From Bog-159 sp049511415 (GTDB lineage Bacteria; Acidobacteriota; Terriglobia; Bryobacterales; Bryobacteraceae), in assembly GCA_049511415.1 (NCBI GenBank), contig JBEKYC010000037.1:1-64000 (forward strand): a stretch of 64,000 bases of DNA, given 5' to 3'. This document shows positions 25,925 through 33,934 of this stretch, piece by piece. A program made the translations under genes and the position numbers. Within the stretch, counting starts at the first letter, position 1. Each line of letters starts with the position of its first letter. Under the pieces are notes generated by a model. It worked only from the letters and a program-made list of their open reading frames with translations. It was not told the origin of the DNA and ran no database searches.

Positions 25925-27429
25925 AGATCCTGCTGCTCGCCGGATTGCTGGCGGCTGGGGCGCAAGCCGCGGGTTACCGCATCGCCGGCATCGTAGTGAA
26001 CGCCGTGAGTCGCCAGCCGGTAAGTGGAGTGCGCGTGACGATCGCGCCGGCCGCGAGGCCGGAAGAACGCCTGCCGTTTGTCACCGGCCAGGATGGACGA
26101 TTCGTCTTTGCCGGTGTGCCGCAGGGCCAGTACGAAATCGTCGCAGTGCGCCGCGGCTTTCTGACGGCGAAGTTTCCTGGCGCGATAGTTGCCGGCCCCG
26201 ACGAGCACACGGATACGCTCGTCCTGGCGATGGCAGCTCCCGGCCTCATCTCGGGACGGGTGACGGACGAGTTGGGCGACCCGGTCTATCAGGCGAACTG
26301 CCAGTTATTCCGTTCCACGATTCAGAATGGAAGCCGCCGCCTTGCTATCGTTTCGGTCAAGCAGACCGCCGACAACGGGGAGTATCGTTTCGGTGGCTTG
26401 GAGGCGGGAACCTATTATCTGGCGGTATCCGGCTATCCCTGGTACACCAAGTTCAATGAGACGCATGGTGACTTGCCGGCACGCAGCATGACCCACACGG
26501 GCTACGGCATTCAATACTATCGGGGCGCGGGCGATCCCGCCGCGGCGGAGCCGATCGCGCTGAAACCCGGCCAGGAGATCTCCGCCGACTTCGCGCTGGT
26601 CCCGCTGCCCGCGGTGTCCGTGCGCGTACACGTGGAGGGCGGTGACGATTCCACCATGCGGTACCAGCTCAGCGCGCAGGGTCCGGGAGGCAATCCGGTG
26701 ACCGTGCGCCAGGGAAGCGAGGCGGGCGATATCTATAACTTCTGGGGCGTCCCGCCGGGGCACTACACGCTGGAAGTGCGCGACGGCCTGTATGCGCGCG
26801 AGCCGCTGGATCTCGGCGCGGTCGACGTGGATGTCAATGTCAGGCTCTCCGAAGCCCCGTCGCTTTCGGGCACTGTCGAAGTGGAAGGCGGCGCTGTTCT
26901 GCCCGCGGGCGCCGCGGTTGTGATAGCCGATGCCGACACAGGGGCCAGCCAGACGGCGCCGATCGGCGCGGGCGGCAGATTCTCGATTCAGGGAATTCCG
27001 CCCGAGCACTATCACGTAGCGCTGACTGGCGCGGGCGACGATTACCTCAAGCGCTGGTCGGCGGAAGGGGTTTCTGCAATACACCTGAAACTGCTCGCCG
27101 CCAAGGGCGCCGGCATAAGCGGCAAGGTACAGCGGGATGGGCAGCCTGTTCCAGGCGCGCTGGTGGTGCTGGCGAATTCCGAAGGCAGCCGGGCTACGGA
27201 AACGGCCAGCGACGGAAGCTATGAGATGCGCGGAGTCGCGCCTGGAACGTACGCCGTTTGTGTGGTGGAAGACGGCGCCGATCTGGAATATGCGAACCCG
27301 GCCGCGATGCAGGGTTACATGGGCAGCGCCAAGCAGGTCAAGATGGCGGTGGCCGGCTCCTATAACCAGAACCTGGAGTTGCCGGCCGCTACAACAGATC
27401 GTCCCGCTTCTGCTTCTCCAAGACCTTGA
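25921..27429 (+). CDS. Carboxypeptidase-regulatory-like exported protein, paralogue
   Basis: GTG 25921 overlaps the preceding stop by four bases (GTGA). The 502-residue product begins with a signal peptide (KILLLAGLLAAGAQAAG) and carries several CarbopepD_reg beta-sandwich modules (RIAGIVVNAVSRQPVSGVRV, ISGRVTDELGDPVYQ, ISGKVQRDGQPVPGALVVLA, each followed by a G-F/Y-x-I/F-G-V-x-P-G-x-Y motif). The architecture parallels its upstream neighbour. The 3' end overlaps the convergent manC gene by 41 bases. The role is probably extracellular binding; no enzyme motif is visible. Confidence 0.8.
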   Translation: MKILLLAGLLAAGAQAAGYRIAGIVVNAVSRQPVSGVRVTIAPAARPEERLPFVTGQDGRFVFAGVPQGQYEIVAVRRGFLTAKFPGAIVAGPDEHTDTLVLAMAAPGLISGRVTDELGDPVYQANCQLFRSTIQNGSRRLAIVSVKQTADNGEYRFGGLEAGTYYLAVSGYPWYTKFNETHGDLPARSMTHTGYGIQYYRGAGDPAAAEPIALKPGQEISADFALVPLPAVSVRVHVEGGDDSTMRYQLSAQGPGGNPVTVRQGSEAGDIYNFWGVPPGHYTLEVRDGLYAREPLDLGAVDVDVNVRLSEAPSLSGTVEVEGGAVLPAGAAVVIADADTGASQTAPIGAGGRFSIQGIPPEHYHVALTGAGDDYLKRWSAEGVSAIHLKLLAAKGAGISGKVQRDGQPVPGALVVLANSEGSRATETASDGSYEMRGVAPGTYAVCVVEDGADLEYANPAAMQGYMGSAKQVKMAVAGSYNQNLELPAATTDRPASASPRP

Positions 27430-28471
27430 CGACGTCGCCCACCTGTTGCGCGCAGTCGCGGCCGACGATCAAGAGCGCGTCCGGGGTGTCAATGACAATC
27501 AGGTTCGAGACACCTACCAAAGCCACCAGCTTGCCGGCATCCACGTAATTCCCGGTGGCTGCCTGGCTGATGGCGCCGGCGGGAAGGGCATTGCCATCGT
27601 CATCGTGCGGCAGCAGTTCGTAGACCGCGTTCCAGCTCCCAACGTCGTTCCAGCCGATCTCCGGACAACGAATGCCGGTGACCTCCCGCGCTTTTTCAAG
27701 CACGGCGTAATCGATGGAGATGTTCTCGCATAGAGGAAAGGCTTCCCGCAGTTTGGAATCGAAGGCGGGATCGCCAAACGGCGGCAGCGCCGCCAGAATG
27801 CTGGCGGTGCGGGGCAAGCCGCGGCGCAGTTCATCCAGCAGAACGCTGGTCCGCCAGAAGAACATGCCCGCATTCCAGAGGAAGCGGCCGGACGCTAAAT
27901 ACCGGCGGGCCGTGCGCGCATCCGGCTTTTCGCGAAAGCGCCGGATCATGACCGGTTTCGATCCGGCCGCGTCCGGCGGAAACTCGATGTAGCCGTAGCC
28001 CGTCTCCGGCCACCGCGGCTGGATTCCCAAGACCGCGATCTGTCCGCGCTCGGCGCAGGCGAATGCGCGCCGCACCACTTGACGGTAGCTTTCTTCCCTG
28101 GCGATGACATGGTCCGCCGGGAAAACTCCCATCACCGCCCGCGGATCGATGGAGTGCAGAATCTGCGCGGCAAGCCCGATAGCCGGCGCCGTATTCCGCT
28201 GGACAGGTTCGGCCAGGATTTGCGCGGCGGGAATTTCGGGAAGCTGCCGCACGATCTCGTCGCGCAGATACTCGTTCGTCAGCACCCATAGGCGCTCCGG
28301 GGGTATCAGCGGCCGCAGACGCTCCAGCGTGTTCTGAATTAGAGAGCGGCTGCCGGCGATGTTCAGAACCTGCTTGGCGGAACGCCGCCGGCTGCGCGGC
28401 CAGAAGCGCGTGCCGCGGCCTCCCGCCAAGATCAGGCCGTAGTGGCGGGAGTCAGTTGACCGGGTATCCAT
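27389..28471 (-). CDS. manC: Mannose-1-phosphate guanylyltransferase
   Basis: The 360-residue enzyme makes GDP-mannose from GTP and mannose 1-phosphate for polysaccharide or glycoprotein synthesis. The nucleotide-binding motif LILAGGRGTRFWPRSRRR with AKQ is at residues 13-35; VFPADHVI and EPVQRNTAPAIG are also typical, as is the FLWNAGMFFWR motif. It lacks the C-terminal isomerase domain of bifunctional ManC enzymes, so it is the short GMP form. Its ATG lies 20 bases inside the end of the upstream lepB-like gene, which implies translational coupling with the two signal peptidases. It is cytoplasmic. Confidence 0.9.
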   Translation of the reverse strand: MDTRSTDSRHYGLILAGGRGTRFWPRSRRRSAKQVLNIAGSRSLIQNTLERLRPLIPPERLWVLTNEYLRDEIVRQLPEIPAAQILAEPVQRNTAPAIGLAAQILHSIDPRAVMGVFPADHVIAREESYRQVVRRAFACAERGQIAVLGIQPRWPETGYGYIEFPPDAAGSKPVMIRRFREKPDARTARRYLASGRFLWNAGMFFWRTSVLLDELRRGLPRTASILAALPPFGDPAFDSKLREAFPLCENISIDYAVLEKAREVTGIRCPEIGWNDVGSWNAVYELLPHDDDGNALPAGAISQAATGNYVDAGKLVALVGVSNLIVIDTPDALLIVGRDCAQQVGDVVKVLEKQKRDDLL

Positions 28472-29231
28472 GGACCAACAGGAAGGTGCGGCGCCAGCGC
28501 GTCTTGGAAAAGAAATGCTCGGTCATATCGATCAGGTGGTCGACGCCCACCGTGGGATTCAGCAAGGCTTCCGAAGGCGCATCATAAGACCAGTAGACCA
28601 GCACCGGTTTGCCGACGATATTATCGTGCGGCACGAATCCCCAGTAGCGGCTGTCGAGCGAGTTGTCCCGATTGTCGCCCATGGCGAAATAATGGTCTGG
28701 CGGTACAACAACCTCACCGTCGATCACATGGTGTTCCAGCATATCGACGCCGGTAGGAGTGACCTGCATGTCGGGCACGCCGGGGAATTCATCGCGATAC
28801 GGATCGATGAATTCGGTGATGTGGCGTACGTACGGCTCGTCGAGCTTCCTGCCGTTCAGATAAACCTGCTTGTCGACCAAACGGATACGATCGCCCGGCA
28901 CGCCCATGCAGCGTTTCACCAGGGTCATGTTGAGATCCGCCGGAGAGCGGAACACGATAATATCGCCGCGCTTGACCTGCTCGTAGGGCAGCAAATATTT
29001 GGAAATCGGGCCGGAGGGCGCGTACGCCAGCTTATCGACCAGCAGGTGATCGCCGATCAGCAGCGTGTCCTGCATGGAGCCCGTGGGAATGACGAAAGCC
29101 TGCACCAGGGTGGTGGTGCCGAACAACAGCATGATGATGTTGACGGTCCACTCGGGAACGAAACCGCGCCGCAGGGGAGCATTGGCCGTAGGCGCGGCCG
29201 GCGCGTCCTTCTTGGATTTTTTAGGCTGCAT
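28452..29231 (-). CDS. lepB: Signal peptidase I, copy 1
   Basis: The protein has 259 residues from ATG 29231, which overlaps the stop of the second copy (ATGA). After a Lys-rich cytoplasmic tail comes one membrane helix (TVNIIMLLFGTTTLVQAFVI). The catalytic Ser52 is in PTGSMQDTL and the general-base Lys106 in LVKRCMGVPGD; the box GDNRDNSLDSRYWGFVP is also conserved. It cleaves signal peptides of Sec/Tat substrates on the periplasmic face. A tandem paralogue precedes it and manC follows. The long reading frame upstream of ATG 29231 is only the antisense-free overlap with the neighbour and is not part of the protein. Confidence 0.9.
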   Translation of the reverse strand: MQPKKSKKDAPAAPTANAPLRRGFVPEWTVNIIMLLFGTTTLVQAFVIPTGSMQDTLLIGDHLLVDKLAYAPSGPISKYLLPYEQVKRGDIIVFRSPADLNMTLVKRCMGVPGDRIRLVDKQVYLNGRKLDEPYVRHITEFIDPYRDEFPGVPDMQVTPTGVDMLEHHVIDGEVVVPPDHYFAMGDNRDNSLDSRYWGFVPHDNIVGKPVLVYWSYDAPSEALLNPTVGVDHLIDMTEHFFSKTRWRRTFLLVHGYPVN

Positions 29232-30031
29232 CAGTTGACCGGGTACCCATGCACCAGCATGAAGGTGCGGCGCCAGCGCGTCTTGGTGAAAAAGTGCTCG
29301 AACAGATCGATGATGTGGTCCATGCCGATGGTCGGGTCGGACAGCGCTTCGGTGGGCGCATCGTAGGACCAATAAATGATGAGCGGCTTGCCGATGATGT
29401 TGTCGCGCGGCACGAATCCCCAATAGCGGCTGTCGAGCGATGAATCCCGGTTGTCGCCCATGGCGAAATAGTTGTCCACCGGCACCACCACTTCGCCGTT
29501 CACCACGTGATGCTCCAACATGTCCTGGCCCGGATCGTACATATGCACGTTCGGCTCGCTCGGGAAGTTGTCGCGGTAGGAGTCAATGTACTCGGTCTTG
29601 TGATAGACGTACGGCTCATCCAACTTCTTGCCGTTCAGATAAACCTGCTTATTCACCAGCTTGATGTGGTCCCCGGGAACGCCCATGCAGCGCTTCACGA
29701 AGGTCTGGCGGATATCGACGGGATAGCGGAAAACGATAATATCGCCGCGCTTGACCGGCTCGTAAGGCAGGAGGTGTTTGGAAATCGGCCCCCCAGGCGC
29801 GTAGGCCAGCTTATCCACCAGCAGATGATCGCCTATGAGCAGCGTGTCTTCCATCGATCCGGTGGGAATGACGAACGCCTGCACCAGCGTGGTGGTGCCG
29901 AACAGCAGCAAGATGATCGTCACGGTCCATTCGGCGATAAACCCGCGCGGCGGATCCGTCTTGGCCACTGGAGCGGCGGGCGGTGGGGCAGTCTTCAGGT
30001 CCGCTACGGCCGTTGTTTTCTTTGGTTCCAC
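29231..30031 (-). CDS. lepB: Signal peptidase I, copy 2
   Basis: The protein has 266 residues from GTG 30031. It is closely similar to the adjacent copy along the whole length: membrane helix TIILLLFGTTTLVQAFVI, Ser59 in PTGSMEDTL, Lys113 in FVKRCMGVPGD, and GDNRDSSLDSRYWGFVP. The N-terminal 35 residues differ and are Pro/Ala-rich. Both copies keep all catalytic residues, so both are probably active and arose by tandem duplication. It is the first gene of a three-gene set (lepB-lepB-manC). It is divergent from the EamA-type gene with a 52-base spacer. Confidence 0.9.
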   Translation of the reverse strand: MEPKKTTAVADLKTAPPPAAPVAKTDPPRGFIAEWTVTIILLLFGTTTLVQAFVIPTGSMEDTLLIGDHLLVDKLAYAPGGPISKHLLPYEPVKRGDIIVFRYPVDIRQTFVKRCMGVPGDHIKLVNKQVYLNGKKLDEPYVYHKTEYIDSYRDNFPSEPNVHMYDPGQDMLEHHVVNGEVVVPVDNYFAMGDNRDSSLDSRYWGFVPRDNIIGKPLIIYWSYDAPTEALSDPTIGMDHIIDLFEHFFTKTRWRRTFMLVHGYPVN

Positions 30032-30083
30032 AGATAACCATTGTACCGGAATCCTTGATATTCTGGATGGAAACGGAGCCGAT

Positions 30084-30482
30084 TTGAGCGCCGCCGCCAC
30101 CGATTCTCCGCAAATTTCGGACACGCCCTCACGCCGCCAGCCAGTCGGACTCGTGTTCTGCTGCACGATTCTCGGCGCGGCGGCCCAGGTGCTGATGAAA
30201 TCCGGCGCCAACCACATGGCGGAGCCCGGCCTGCTGGGCATGCTGACCAACCTGCCGTTGATGGCCGGTTACACGCTTTACGGCATCTCCACGCTGCTGC
30301 TGGTGGTGGCCCTCAAGGACGGCGAACTGTCAATGCTTTATCCGGTGATCGCGCTCACCTACGTGTGGGTGACGGTGCTGTCGTTTCTCATTTTTCACGA
30401 CACTCTCAATCCTTTTAAGCTCATCGGTATTGTCCTGATCGTGACGGGCGTGGCCGTGCTCGGCAAAGGAGGCCGGCGTTGA
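30084..30482 (+). CDS. EamA/SMR-type four-helix membrane protein, subunit 1
   Basis: TTG 30084 with GGAG six bases upstream opens a 132-residue protein. A short polar N terminus is followed by four membrane helices: GLVFCCTILGAAAQVLMKSG, LLGMLTNLPLMAGYTLYGI, LSMLYPVIALTYVWVTVLS and FKLIGIVLIVTGVAVLG. The Lys-Ser-Gly after helix 1 and YPVIALTYVW are typical of the drug/metabolite transporter superfamily. The next gene starts inside the stop (TTGA), and its product has the same fold. Such overlapping pairs normally form heterodimers like ArnE/ArnF or EbrA/EbrB. The substrate is unknown. Confidence 0.8.
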   Translation: MSAAATDSPQISDTPSRRQPVGLVFCCTILGAAAQVLMKSGANHMAEPGLLGMLTNLPLMAGYTLYGISTLLLVVALKDGELSMLYPVIALTYVWVTVLSFLIFHDTLNPFKLIGIVLIVTGVAVLGKGGRR

Positions 30483-30856
30483 AGACTCCCGTCAGCCATA
30501 TGCTGCTGGTGCTGCTGGCGGCATTCATCGGATCGTTCGGCGGAGTTTTCCTGAAAGCCGGATCGGCCGAATTGCGCAAGGGCTGGATGTATCTGGTCAT
30601 CGCCAGGGAGCCGCCATACTTCAACTGGCGTCTGGCGGCGGGCGTGGTGATGTTCCTGATCTCGTCGTACTTCTTCGTGCTGGGGATACGCCCGCCGGGC
30701 GAGCTCTCCGTTTTGTATCCCATGGTGGCGCTAGGCTACATCTTCACGCTGCTGTGGTCGCGGATCTTCTTCAAGGAGCCGTTCACGCGCGCGAAGTTCA
30801 TCGGCGTCTTCCTGATTCTGGTGGGCGTGTTTTTCGTGGGATTAGGCAGCAAGTAA
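30479..30856 (+). CDS. EamA/SMR-type four-helix membrane protein, subunit 2
   Basis: TTG 30479 overlaps the previous stop. The 125-residue protein has four membrane helices: MLLVLLAAFIGSFGGVFLKA, LAAGVVMFLISSYFFVLGI, VLYPMVALGYIFTLLWSRIF and FIGVFLILVGVFFVGLG. FLKAGS after helix 1 matches the MKSG of its partner. Half-sized transporters of this kind need two subunits for a full pathway, and the gene overlap ensures equal production. The last 121 bases overlap the 3' part of the minus-strand MoaD-like gene. Confidence 0.8.
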   Translation: MKTPVSHMLLVLLAAFIGSFGGVFLKAGSAELRKGWMYLVIAREPPYFNWRLAAGVVMFLISSYFFVLGIRPPGELSVLYPMVALGYIFTLLWSRIFFKEPFTRAKFIGVFLILVGVFFVGLGSK

Positions 30857-31161
30857 GGCCGACCCGCGCCGCCTGCAATTGCACCTATTACCAGAAACGG
30901 CTCAGCTCCGGCGGCCACGGCTTCCGGCAGTGGAGCGTCCGGCGATGCGTGCGACCAATCCTCTTCGCAGGCAAAGAACCTGACGAATGCCCGCCGCTGT
31001 TGCGTCACATGATCGCGCAGCGTCCCTTGCAGCATGGGATAGCGCGCCTCCAGTGCGTCCAGCACGGCTCGCTGCGTCACCGGCCCGGGAACTTCAAGCT
31101 GCACCTCGCCGCTGACCTGTGCCAACGTCCGCAGGTGCGCGGGTAGCACGACGCGGATCAT
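30736..31161 (-). CDS. MoaD/ThiS-family beta-grasp protein with C-terminal tail
   Basis: The protein has 141 residues from ATG 31161. Residues 1-98 are a MoaD/ThiS-like ubiquitin fold (MIRVVLPAHLRTLA, GPVTQRAVLDALEARYPMLQ, EPFLVIGAIAGG). Family members end with the Gly-Gly that is adenylated and thiocarboxylated; here the stop codon is missing after GG (residues 97-98) and 43 extra residues follow (AGRPYLLPNPTK onward), encoded opposite the end of the EamA gene. Either a protease exposes the GG, or the protein cannot be activated. Its ATG overlaps the stop of the upstream BNR-propeller gene (ATGA). The target pathway is unknown. Confidence 0.8.
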   Translation of the reverse strand: MIRVVLPAHLRTLAQVSGEVQLEVPGPVTQRAVLDALEARYPMLQGTLRDHVTQQRRAFVRFFACEEDWSHASPDAPLPEAVAAGAEPFLVIGAIAGGAGRPYLLPNPTKNTPTRIRKTPMNFARVNGSLKKIRDHSSVKM

Positions 31162-32273
31162 TGCAGCGTCTGCACTTCCACCGATAACACAGGCGGCAGA
31201 TCGCGCACGATGGTGTTCCAGTGGTCGCCGGCATCGGCGGATACGTAGACCTGTCCGCCGCTGGTGCCGAAATAGACGCCGCAAGAATCCAGCGAGTCAA
31301 CGGCCATGGCGTCGCGCAGCACGTTGACGTAGCAATCGCGCTGCGGCAATCCGTTCGACAACGCTTCCCACTCTTCGCTGCCCGCACGGCTGCGGAAGAC
31401 GCGCAGTTTGCCATCCGGCACGAAGTGCTCCGAGTCGCTCTTGATAGGGACCACGTAAACCGTCTCCGGCTCGTGCGCGTGCACATCGATGACGAATCCG
31501 AAATCGGTCGGCAGGTTGCCGCTGATTTCGCGCCAGGAATCCCCGGCATCGTCGCTGCGCATCACATCCCAGTGCTTCTGCATGAATAGCACGCCTGGGC
31601 GCGAGGGATGCATCGCGATGTGGTGCACGCAGTGGCCGACTTCGGCGGTCGGCTCGGGGATCATATTGGAGCGCAGGCCGCGGTTGATGGGCTTCCAGGT
31701 GGCGCCCGCGTCGTCGCTGCGGAAAGCGCCCGCCGCCGAGATTGCGATATAGATCCGCGCGGGATCGCTGGGGTCCAGAATGATGGTGTGTAGGCACATT
31801 CCGCCGGCGCCCGGCTGCCAGTGCGGACCGGAGCCGTGCCCGCGCAATCCCGAAAGTTCCTGCCAGGTGGCTGCGCCGTCGGTGGAGCGGAACAGCGCGG
31901 CGTCTTCCACGCCCGCGTACACCGCATCCGGATCGGTCAACGAAGGCTCCAGATGCCAGACGCGCTTGAACTCCCAAGGATGCGGTGTGCCGTCATACCA
32001 TTGATGCGTGCCCGGTACGCCCTCATAGGCGAACTTGTTGCCCACTGGCTCCCAAGTTTTGCCGCCATCATTGGATCGCTGGATCAGTTGCCCGTACCAT
32101 CCTGTCGATTGCGAAGCGTACAGCCGGTTCGGATCGGCTGGCGATCCCTTAAGGTGATACATTTCCCAACCCGCGAAATGCGGACCGCTGACATCCCACT
32201 GCTCGCGTTTGCCGTCCGCCGTCAGCACGAACGCCCCTTTATGTGTCCCCACCAGTACGCGTACGCTGCTCAT
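31158..32273 (-). CDS. BNR/sialidase-like beta-propeller protein
   Basis: The protein has 371 residues from ATG 32273. It contains repeated Asp-box-like units (RSNDGGKTWEPV, RSTDGAATWQELSG, RSDDAGATWKPI, RSDDAGDSWREIS, VSADAGDHWNTI), spaced 50-70 residues apart, which build a six- or seven-bladed propeller of the sialidase/VPS10 type. There is no signal peptide, so it is probably cytoplasmic, unlike true sialidases, and the catalytic Arg triad is not evident. It is co-translated with the MoaD-like protein. This gene pair recurs in other bacteria as far as I recall, but its function is not established. Confidence 0.82.
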   Translation of the reverse strand: MSSVRVLVGTHKGAFVLTADGKREQWDVSGPHFAGWEMYHLKGSPADPNRLYASQSTGWYGQLIQRSNDGGKTWEPVGNKFAYEGVPGTHQWYDGTPHPWEFKRVWHLEPSLTDPDAVYAGVEDAALFRSTDGAATWQELSGLRGHGSGPHWQPGAGGMCLHTIILDPSDPARIYIAISAAGAFRSDDAGATWKPINRGLRSNMIPEPTAEVGHCVHHIAMHPSRPGVLFMQKHWDVMRSDDAGDSWREISGNLPTDFGFVIDVHAHEPETVYVVPIKSDSEHFVPDGKLRVFRSRAGSEEWEALSNGLPQRDCYVNVLRDAMAVDSLDSCGVYFGTSGGQVYVSADAGDHWNTIVRDLPPVLSVEVQTLQ

Positions 32274-32289
32274 CTCTTCGGATTTCCTC

Positions 32290-33447
32290 TCAAGGTTTGA
32301 TTGCGAATACCACTCCAGCGCCATAAGTGCCGCCGGAGTTGGTCACACCATAAAGGATACCCTGCGCATCCATCGTCAGGCCAGCCCAGGGGTCTTGACC
32401 ATCGGCGCCACTGAAGCTGTGCAGTATTGTTTCGTTCCGATTGGAGGTTATCTGATAGACGATTCCTGCGCCGTATGTGCCGCCGCTGTCCGTGGTGCCG
32501 TAGAGATTCCCGGCAGCGTCGACGACCACCCCTCCAGTGGGCCCGGATCCGTCGGCAGGCCCGCCCGCAAATGTATGCAATACAGTGTATTCCGGGACGC
32601 GGATGTTCAACTGATAAACCACGCCATCGCCACCGAAGAGTTCTTGGGTATACAACGTAGTGCCGTAGAAGTTGCCGCCATCCCCGTACGGGACAACTCC
32701 CGCGACCGGAAGAGTGCCTTTGCCTTCCTCGCCGAAATGATATAAGGTCACACTCCCTTTGTTCGGGCTCACTGCGAACACCGTACCGAGGTAAGGCGGA
32801 CCACCGGGGATGTAGGCGCCATTGCTTGTGCCATAGAGCAGGCCCTGATAGGGGACGAGGCCATCGAAGGGAGATCCGCCGTCGTACTCACCCGTAAAAT
32901 CTTTCAGAGTAGTCAGGTCTCCAGCCTTGTCCAGCTTGAAGACGGTCCCATAGCTGCCGGCGCCGCCGGCGCTGGTCGTGCCATAGAGATTTCCGGCTCC
33001 ATCCCCCACCAGTTTTCCGTAAGGCGACAATCCGTCGGGACCGGCAAAGCTGTGCAGCACGGACGCGGCGCCGGACGCGCTGATTTCAAAGACTGTGCCG
33101 TAACCGGAGATTCCTAAGGTCGTGCCGTAAAGATTTCCCGCCGTATCCTGAATCAAACCCGCCTGGGGATAAGCTCCGGACGTAATTCCATCGAAGGAAT
33201 AGAGCACTGTTTCGTGAGCTGTGCTCAAGTCCAGGCTGAAGACCGACCCATAGCCGTACGCGCCGCCGGTGCTGGTGGTTCCGTACAGCACTCCACCGCT
33301 CACCAGGGGGACGCCCATAGGTCCGGCGCCGTCCGGGCTGCCGGAAAAATTGTAAAGCACTTTGAAAGTCTGGCTCCAGCCCGGCGCGGCCAAGACAAGG
33401 ACAGCGGCCAGGGAGGCCAACACCGCTCGCGACGTGGTGATCGACAT
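32290..33447 (-). CDS. Secreted GloVer-repeat (TIGR03803) beta-propeller protein
   Basis: The 385-residue protein has a signal peptide (VLASLAAVLVLAAPGWSQ) followed by about eight tandem units of the form L-YGTT-GG-YG-GTVF, the GloVer motif (for example GGVLYGTTSTGGAYGYGSVF and GNLYGTTDSGGTYGAGIVY). The repeats build a beta-propeller-like extracellular protein. It lies 16 bases upstream of the BNR-propeller gene on the same strand, so the three minus-strand genes may share a transcript. The family is enlarged in Solibacter-type genomes; the ligand is unknown. Confidence 0.85.
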   Translation of the reverse strand: MSITTSRAVLASLAAVLVLAAPGWSQTFKVLYNFSGSPDGAGPMGVPLVSGGVLYGTTSTGGAYGYGSVFSLDLSTAHETVLYSFDGITSGAYPQAGLIQDTAGNLYGTTLGISGYGTVFEISASGAASVLHSFAGPDGLSPYGKLVGDGAGNLYGTTSAGGAGSYGTVFKLDKAGDLTTLKDFTGEYDGGSPFDGLVPYQGLLYGTSNGAYIPGGPPYLGTVFAVSPNKGSVTLYHFGEEGKGTLPVAGVVPYGDGGNFYGTTLYTQELFGGDGVVYQLNIRVPEYTVLHTFAGGPADGSGPTGGVVVDAAGNLYGTTDSGGTYGAGIVYQITSNRNETILHSFSGADGQDPWAGLTMDAQGILYGVTNSGGTYGAGVVFAIKP

Positions 33448-33490
33448 GGCTCCAGAATATACCCGGCGCGTCTTTTAGTACAATCGCCAC

Positions 33491-33925
33491 ATGCCCACTC
33501 AAAACTACTCCAACCACGTGCGGCTCGTTCCTGGCTTCCACTTCGTGCTGGCCGGTATCCTGTTCCTCACCCTGATCGGTTCCGCGATCAATCTTTGGAA
33601 GTCGTGGGGGGATCACGAGCGTCTTTACAGCGCCGCTTTGATCGTAGTCCTCACCATCTGCTGCGGCTTTCTGTTCTACTACACCCGCACTTTCCCGCTG
33701 AAGGCGCAGGACCGTGCCATTCGAGCCGAAGAGAACCTACGCCATTTCGTGCTGACGGGCAAGCTGCTCGACTCCCGCCTGGTCATCGGACAGGTCATCG
33801 CGCTGCGCTTCGCCCCGGATGACGAGTTCGTGGCACTCGCCAAAAAAGCCGCCGATGGCAATATGCCCGCCGACGCCATCAAGCGCGCCGTTAAGAACTG
33901 GCGGGCGGACAATCACAGAGCGTGA
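33491..33925 (+). CDS. DUF6526-like membrane protein
   Basis: The 144-residue protein has a short N terminus (TQNYSNHVRLVPGFHF) that matches a small family recorded as DUF6526, two membrane helices (FVLAGILFLTLIGSAINLW and LYSAALIVVLTICCGFLFYY), and a cytoplasmic helical part (KAQDRAIRAEENLRHFVLTG, then ADAIKRAVKNWRAD). No enzyme motif is seen. It starts at ATG 33491 and ends nine bases before the thioredoxin-like gene, so they may be co-transcribed. Confidence 0.7.
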   Translation: MPTQNYSNHVRLVPGFHFVLAGILFLTLIGSAINLWKSWGDHERLYSAALIVVLTICCGFLFYYTRTFPLKAQDRAIRAEENLRHFVLTGKLLDSRLVIGQVIALRFAPDDEFVALAKKAADGNMPADAIKRAVKNWRADNHRA

Positions 33926-33934
33926 GAGATCGCC

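Noticed and set aside
29232..29423. N-terminal extension of lepB copy 1
   Set aside because: The extra sequence is a different frame of the second lepB copy; the ATGA overlap at 29231 is the natural start.
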